DNA from: Marinicella algicola
Lineage (GTDB): Bacteria; Pseudomonadota; Gammaproteobacteria; Xanthomonadales; Marinicellaceae
Direction of reading: 5' to 3'
NCBI RefSeq assembly: GCF_028401385.1
Contig: NZ_JAQOMR010000001.1
Coordinates: 3,640,501 to 3,704,500, forward strand
DNA length: 64,000 nucleotides
Shown: positions 60,560 to 64,000 of the stretch, one piece after another
How the letters are laid out: each line of letters begins with the position of its first letter
Numbering within the stretch: the stretch's first letter is position 1
Translations under genes and position numbers: made by a program
The notes under the pieces: model-generated
What the model was told of the DNA's origin: nothing
Database searches by the model: none
Seen by the model: only the letters and a program-made list of their open reading frames with translations

Positions 60560-62133
60560 TCATAAGGCCAGCCCCATCGGCCGTTCCGACAGCAGAGAAA
60601 GCGGCATGCTGGTCGCGTTTTCAGCGATGGTGACACGGCCCCCGGAGGCGGCGATGATGTCGCGTTCCGGATCGATGCCGGGCATGATTTCGGTGGCAAC
60701 GAGGCCATCCTCGCCAATGCGCATCACGCAGCGTTCGGTGACATAAAGCACGTCCTGGCCGTTTTCCTTCGCACGACGGCCGGAGAAGGTGACGTGCTCG
60801 ACCGCCTCGACCATCTTGGAAAACTTGCCCGGCTTTTCGACGAACAGGCCCTCACTTGTCAGCTTAAGTCCGGCAGCGGCCTCGAACAGCCCGGCGAACA
60901 TGATCCTGCGGGCATTGGCGGTAATGTCGACGAAACCACCGCAGCCGGCTGTCAGATAGGGCTTCTTGCCGAGTTTGGAGACATTGACATTGCCCTTGCG
61001 GTCGACTTCCAGAAAAGACAGGAAGGTGACGTCGAAGCCGCCGCCCTGGAAATAGGTGAACTGGTTCGGCGAGGGCATGAAGGCATCGGCATTGGAGGCG
61101 CAGCCAAAGGCAAAGCCGGTGAGCGGCATGCCGCCGACAGCCCCCTGCTCGATTGCCCAGGTGACCTTGCCGGCCTGGCCTTCTTCCAGCAGGATCCGCG
61201 GCACCAGCGCACAGATGCCGAAGCCGAGATTGGCGGTCTGCCCGGCAGACAACTCCATCGCCGCACGCCGCGCGATGATTTTTCAACGCCGTATTCCGCC
61301 AGTTCGAAATCAGCGAGGGGATGGATGACCTCACCGGAAATGGCAGGGTCGTAGAGGGTTTCGGTGGTCTGATACTGGCCGGGATCGACAACGATGCAAT
61401 CCACCAGATGGCCCGGTACGCGCACATCATGCGGGCGCAACGATCCGGCGGCGGTGAGGCGCTTGACCTGGGCGATCACGAGGCCGCGATTGTTGCGTGC
61501 GGCAATCGCCTGATCGAGGCCGCCGAGATAGGCGCCTTCGTGCTCATAGGTGAGATTGCCATGCTCGTCGGCCGTGGTCGCGCGCAGGATCGTCACGTCA
61601 GGGGCGATATTGTCGAAATGCAGCCAGCTATCGCCTGCAAACGCGACCCGCCTGACAATAGGCGCGTCAGCCGCCTTTTCGTTCATCGCACAGCCCTGAA
61701 GCGCGGGGTCGACGAAGGTGTCGAGGCCGACCTGTGTGAGCACGCCCGGTCGCCTTGCCGCAACGTCCCGATGCATGTCGAACAAGATGCCGGAGGGCAC
61801 ATTGTAGGCCGCGATCCTGTTTTCGACGATCATCTTCCAGATTTCAGGCATCGGCAGTGACGAAGCACCGCTGGGGTATGAACCGGCAATCACCCGGTCA
61901 AGAAGGCCGTCCCGGGCGATGTGGTCGATGCCCTTGATGCCGTACATGTCACCGGCGGCAATCGGATGCAGCGTGGTCAGGCGCCGGGGATGGCCGGTGA
62001 CCTCAAACCGCGCGCCAAGCGCTTCCAGCACCTTGTCCGGGCAACCGAGCCCGGAGGAGGAAGACACCGAAACAACGGCGTTGTCTGAAATCCGGCTGAC
62101 GGCGGCTTCCGCGCTGACGACTTTGGTTTCCAT
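60560..62133 (-). CDS. acyl-CoA:acetate/3-ketoacid-type CoA-transferase (fused alpha-beta), read with one frameshift
   Basis: About 525 residues, the size of single-chain YdiF/propionate CoA-transferase enzymes. The alpha half opens with 'DNAVVSVSSSSGLGCPDKVL' and has 'ATTADEHGNLTYEHEGAYLG'. One base restores the passage between 'AEYGVE' and 'KIIARRAAMELSAGQTANLG' near 61280. The beta half has 'GFGICALVPRILLEEG', the catalytic glutamate region 'VTWAIEQGAVGGMPLTGFAF' and 'DVTFLSFLEVDRKGNVNVSK'. It moves CoA onto a carboxylate made by the pathway. It is three bases from the Gfo/Idh gene stop. Confidence 0.88.
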
Positions 62134-62136
62134 GTC

Positions 62137-63138
62137 TCAGTATCCCTTGTAGTCCACATCAACGGCCCGGCCCTCGCGGGCCGAGCGGGCAACAGCAAGC
62201 GCGACGGCCAACGATTTCAGGCCATCGACGCCATCGGCGGCCGGAGCACCATGGCCTGTGACCGCACTGTTGAAGGCCTGGAGGCCGTAGCCGTAGAGCT
62301 CGTGCCGCTCGTAGTTCAACTGCAGTGTGCCGTCCTTGTCGGTGAGCGTGATTATGCCGCTCGGGTTCTGTGTCATCACGTTACGAGCAAACACCGACCC
62401 CTTTGTGCCGTGCACCTCGATGCCGGAGCCGGCAAAAGGATGGGTGAAGCTCTCATGGCTTTGCACCATGACCCCGGATGGCATAGTCCAGACCGACATG
62501 ACGCTGTCTTCCACGCCCTGGCCAAGCCCGGACGACACCGCCTGAGCGACGACGGTCTTCGGGTCTTCACCCAGATGAAAGCGCACCGTATCGGCGTCAT
62601 GGACCGTGATATCCGCAATAACGCCGCCGCCGGCAGCAGCATCGTCGATCCGCCAGCCGCGCAGATGTTCCGGCAGACTGACGGCATGGAAGACCCGCAT
62701 CGACAAAATGCGGCCGATCCGGCCTTCGGCAATCAACCGCCGGATGGCCAGATGCGCGCCGCTGCAGCGCAGGTGATGATTGGTCGCAAACACGACACCG
62801 GCCTCCCGGGCGGCCTCAATCATTGCTGCCGCGTCTTCAACTCTGAGCGCGAGCGGTTTTTCGCACAGAACGTGCTTGCCGGCGGCAATGGCGGCCATCG
62901 CTTGGGGAAAATGCTTCTCATTGGTGGTGGAGATGTAAACGGCGTCGATCCCGGGTTGCGCCAAAAGGGCTTCAAGATCGGTAAACACATGCAGGATTGC
63001 GTTGCGCGCGGCAAAGGCCTGACCCCGTTCGGCATTGGACGACAGCACCGCTTCGACCGTGTGACCAGACTGCGCCCGGATTGCACCGATCATGTGTTCG
63101 GACGCAATCGTACTGGCCCCGATGAGCCCCCACTTCAT
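62137..63138 (-). CDS. Gfo/Idh/MocA-family NAD(P)-dependent oxidoreductase
   Basis: 333 residues from the start at 63138 (MKWGLIGASTIASEHMIGAI), which has a GGGAGGAG site upstream. The N-terminal Rossmann fold is followed by 'AVYISTTNEKHFPQAMAAIA' and the hallmark 'AGKHVLCEKPLALRVEDAAA', whose EKP lysine is catalytic. 'VFHAVSLPEHLRGWRIDDAA' and 'GGGVIADITVHDADTVRFHL' are in the C-terminal domain. These enzymes oxidise sugars, inositols and related alcohols. It is the first gene of the long minus-strand operon, with a LacI-like operator 19 bases upstream. The frame is intact. Confidence 0.92.
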   Translation of the reverse strand: MKWGLIGASTIASEHMIGAIRAQSGHTVEAVLSSNAERGQAFAARNAILHVFTDLEALLAQPGIDAVYISTTNEKHFPQAMAAIAAGKHVLCEKPLALRVEDAAAMIEAAREAGVVFATNHHLRCSGAHLAIRRLIAEGRIGRILSMRVFHAVSLPEHLRGWRIDDAAAGGGVIADITVHDADTVRFHLGEDPKTVVAQAVSSGLGQGVEDSVMSVWTMPSGVMVQSHESFTHPFAGSGIEVHGTKGSVFARNVMTQNPSGIITLTDKDGTLQLNYERHELYGYGLQAFNSAVTGHGAPAADGVDGLKSLAVALAVARSAREGRAVDVDYKGY

Positions 63139-63154
63139 ACCATCTCCTCCCGAT

Positions 63155-63174
63155 TTGGTACGTTCCAATTCCTT
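63155..63174 (-). promoter_or_regulatory. LacI-type operator upstream of the Gfo/Idh-led operon
   Basis: The plus strand reads GGTACGTTCCAATTCCT at 63157-63173; on the coding strand AGGAATTGGAACGTACC. It matches the site at 51490-51506 in 16 of 17 positions. Its location right before the first gene suits repression by the LacI-family protein at 48807-49812. A further GGAAT...GTTCC pair near 63188-63199 may be a second half-site. Confidence 0.65.
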
Positions 63175-63447
63175 GGCCGATATTTATGGAATCAGTTCCC
63201 ATTCGTCAATCGTCAAGCTACGATTTTACCAAGATGGCCGGGTCGAAGCGGCCAGAACCGCGACGATCACCGGATCGGGCATCATCCAAAAAGCATCGAT
63301 AACAGGATAAATCAGCTGCTTTGCGCATCGGTCCGGGGAAAATCCGAAGCAACGGAGATATTCCAGAATCCGTACATCCATAAGAGCGACTTTGAGTGCG
63401 AACCGTTTTTCGGGCCATTCGCATCTCTGCCGAGCACGCGACGCGCC
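63175..63447. other. intergenic region upstream of the LacI-regulated operon
   Basis: I see no gene. The part next to 63175 should carry the promoter of the minus-strand catabolic operon; the part next to 63447 is the downstream flank of the gene cut by the right edge. No strong terminator hairpin was found. Confidence 0.35.
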
Positions 63448-64000
63448 CTACTTATCATTCACGGCGCGCCTGACGATCCTGTTGCATTTCCGGATGACGC
63501 GTTTGATCGGGAAAATCACCAGAGCAAGCGTGATCGCCATTTTCTGCTTGAGGCCCCATTCGGGTGCGTCTTCTTCTGTGAGAAACGTCAAAAGATCACT
63601 CGCGATTGCGGGCTTTGTAAACCGTTCTGCCTGCTTGGCGATCTCTGCATGAAGCTGGCTCAGATCGTTTGAGACGACCTTGACGAGAAGCGAAAACAAC
63701 TCCTCCTGGGCATCCTGCGGGCTACAGCGGTGGTCGGCCCTGAGAAGCAGGCAATCCCTGTCAGGCGTGCCGACGGAAAGGTATCCGGGCTCCCGGTCGA
63801 TGATCGGTATGGTATGAGCCGCCCAGGCATTGATCAGCTTTGTCGGCGGCTTGCGCCCGACTTCGCGCTCCTGCGGATTACGCAGACAGAGGGTAACCAG
63901 AATATTACTGAAATCGAGTGCCTCATTCGGGTTTTCTTTGTCGAAATCACAAAAGCGAAATGCGATGCCTGCTTTTTCGCAGCGGGCAATGAAATCCCGC
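63448..64000 (-). CDS. C-terminal part of a protein cut by the right edge, possibly glycosyltransferase-like
   Basis: The frame is open from position 64000 to the stop at 63448, giving about 183 residues without an internal break. It reads 'RDFIARCEKAGIAFRFCDFD', 'LVTLCLRNPQEREVGRKPPT' and 'KLINAWAAHTIPIIDREPGY'. The 'KLxNAWAAHTIPIIxxExGY' passage resembles the nucleotide-sugar end of some GT10/GT-B-like glycosyltransferases of Rhizobiales, where a lysine and glutamate sit at similar places. The end is basic and hydrophobic ('MAITLALVIFPIKRVIRKCN'), suggesting membrane association. The N-terminus lies outside the window, so the call is tentative. Confidence 0.55.
   Translation of the reverse strand, partial: RDFIARCEKAGIAFRFCDFDKENPNEALDFSNILVTLCLRNPQEREVGRKPPTKLINAWAAHTIPIIDREPGYLSVGTPDRDCLLLRADHRCSPQDAQEELFSLLVKVVSNDLSQLHAEIAKQAERFTKPAIASDLLTFLTEEDAPEWGLKQKMAITLALVIFPIKRVIRKCNRIVRRAVNDK

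Overview
The window reads like chromosomal DNA of an alphaproteobacterium of the Hyphomicrobiales (Rhizobiales), probably a Rhizobiaceae/Phyllobacteriaceae-type organism. The evidence is a trpF-trpB-(two small ORFs)-trpA-accD-folC block, an AccD with the degenerate zinc finger usual in this order, DUF2852 and DUF3096 small proteins, a rhizobial-type MprF, and dense TRAP, TTT and ABC uptake systems. No tRNA, rRNA, CRISPR array or replication origin was recognised. All functional calls come from reading motifs by eye; no alignment was run.

A property of the data colours everything: about 28 of 52 genes, including ahcY, folC and zwf, are broken by single-base indels, mostly one-base deletions in short homopolymers, with full-length homology continuing in the next frame. 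I treat these as probable sequencing/assembly errors and give the span of the whole rejoined gene. Real decay is limited to insertion-sequence and amidohydrolase remnants.

Layout. 0.2-6 kb: TRAP transporter (fused DctQM plus DctP), an arylmalonate-decarboxylase-like Asp/Glu racemase-superfamily enzyme, a GntR regulator, then 1.2 kb of remnants. 6.2-15.3 kb: an exopolysaccharide operon, wecB, a BcsB-like protein, NfrB (GT2 synthase with C-terminal MshEN domains), NfrA (TPR and outer-membrane C-terminal domain) and a Tat-exported protein. It resembles the c-di-GMP-controlled N4-glycan-receptor system of E. coli but has an added cellulose-synthase-type co-subunit. 15.3-19 kb: mprF, a rhomboid-like protease and DUF3096. 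19-24.6 kb: GH15 glucoamylase, gnd, zwf and ppgK on the minus strand, with a 929-bp IS5-family element inserted just upstream of the GH15 ribosome-binding site.

25.8-33.4 kb: LysR regulator divergent from tctCBA, followed by a thiol dioxygenase, a multi-domain rhodanese and a cystathionine beta-lyase, suggesting uptake and breakdown of a small organosulfur acid. 33.4-36.6 kb: an accessory-looking stretch (palindromic repeat, transposase remnants, serine hydrolase, lipoprotein). 36.6-45.5 kb: ahcY with a structured leader, then folC, accD, the trp genes, a YgjP-type metallopeptidase and DUF2852. 45.7-48.7 kb: anaerobic class III ribonucleotide reductase with its glycyl-radical tail on a separate small gene, preceded by tandem NrdR-type boxes. 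48.8-63.2 kb: a LacI-regulated catabolic block (Gfo/Idh, CoA-transferase, enoyl-CoA hydratase, aldehyde dehydrogenase, carbohydrate-type ABC importer, two GMC oxidoreductases, SDR), in which two transcription units share a 17-bp operator. The right edge cuts a minus-strand gene.
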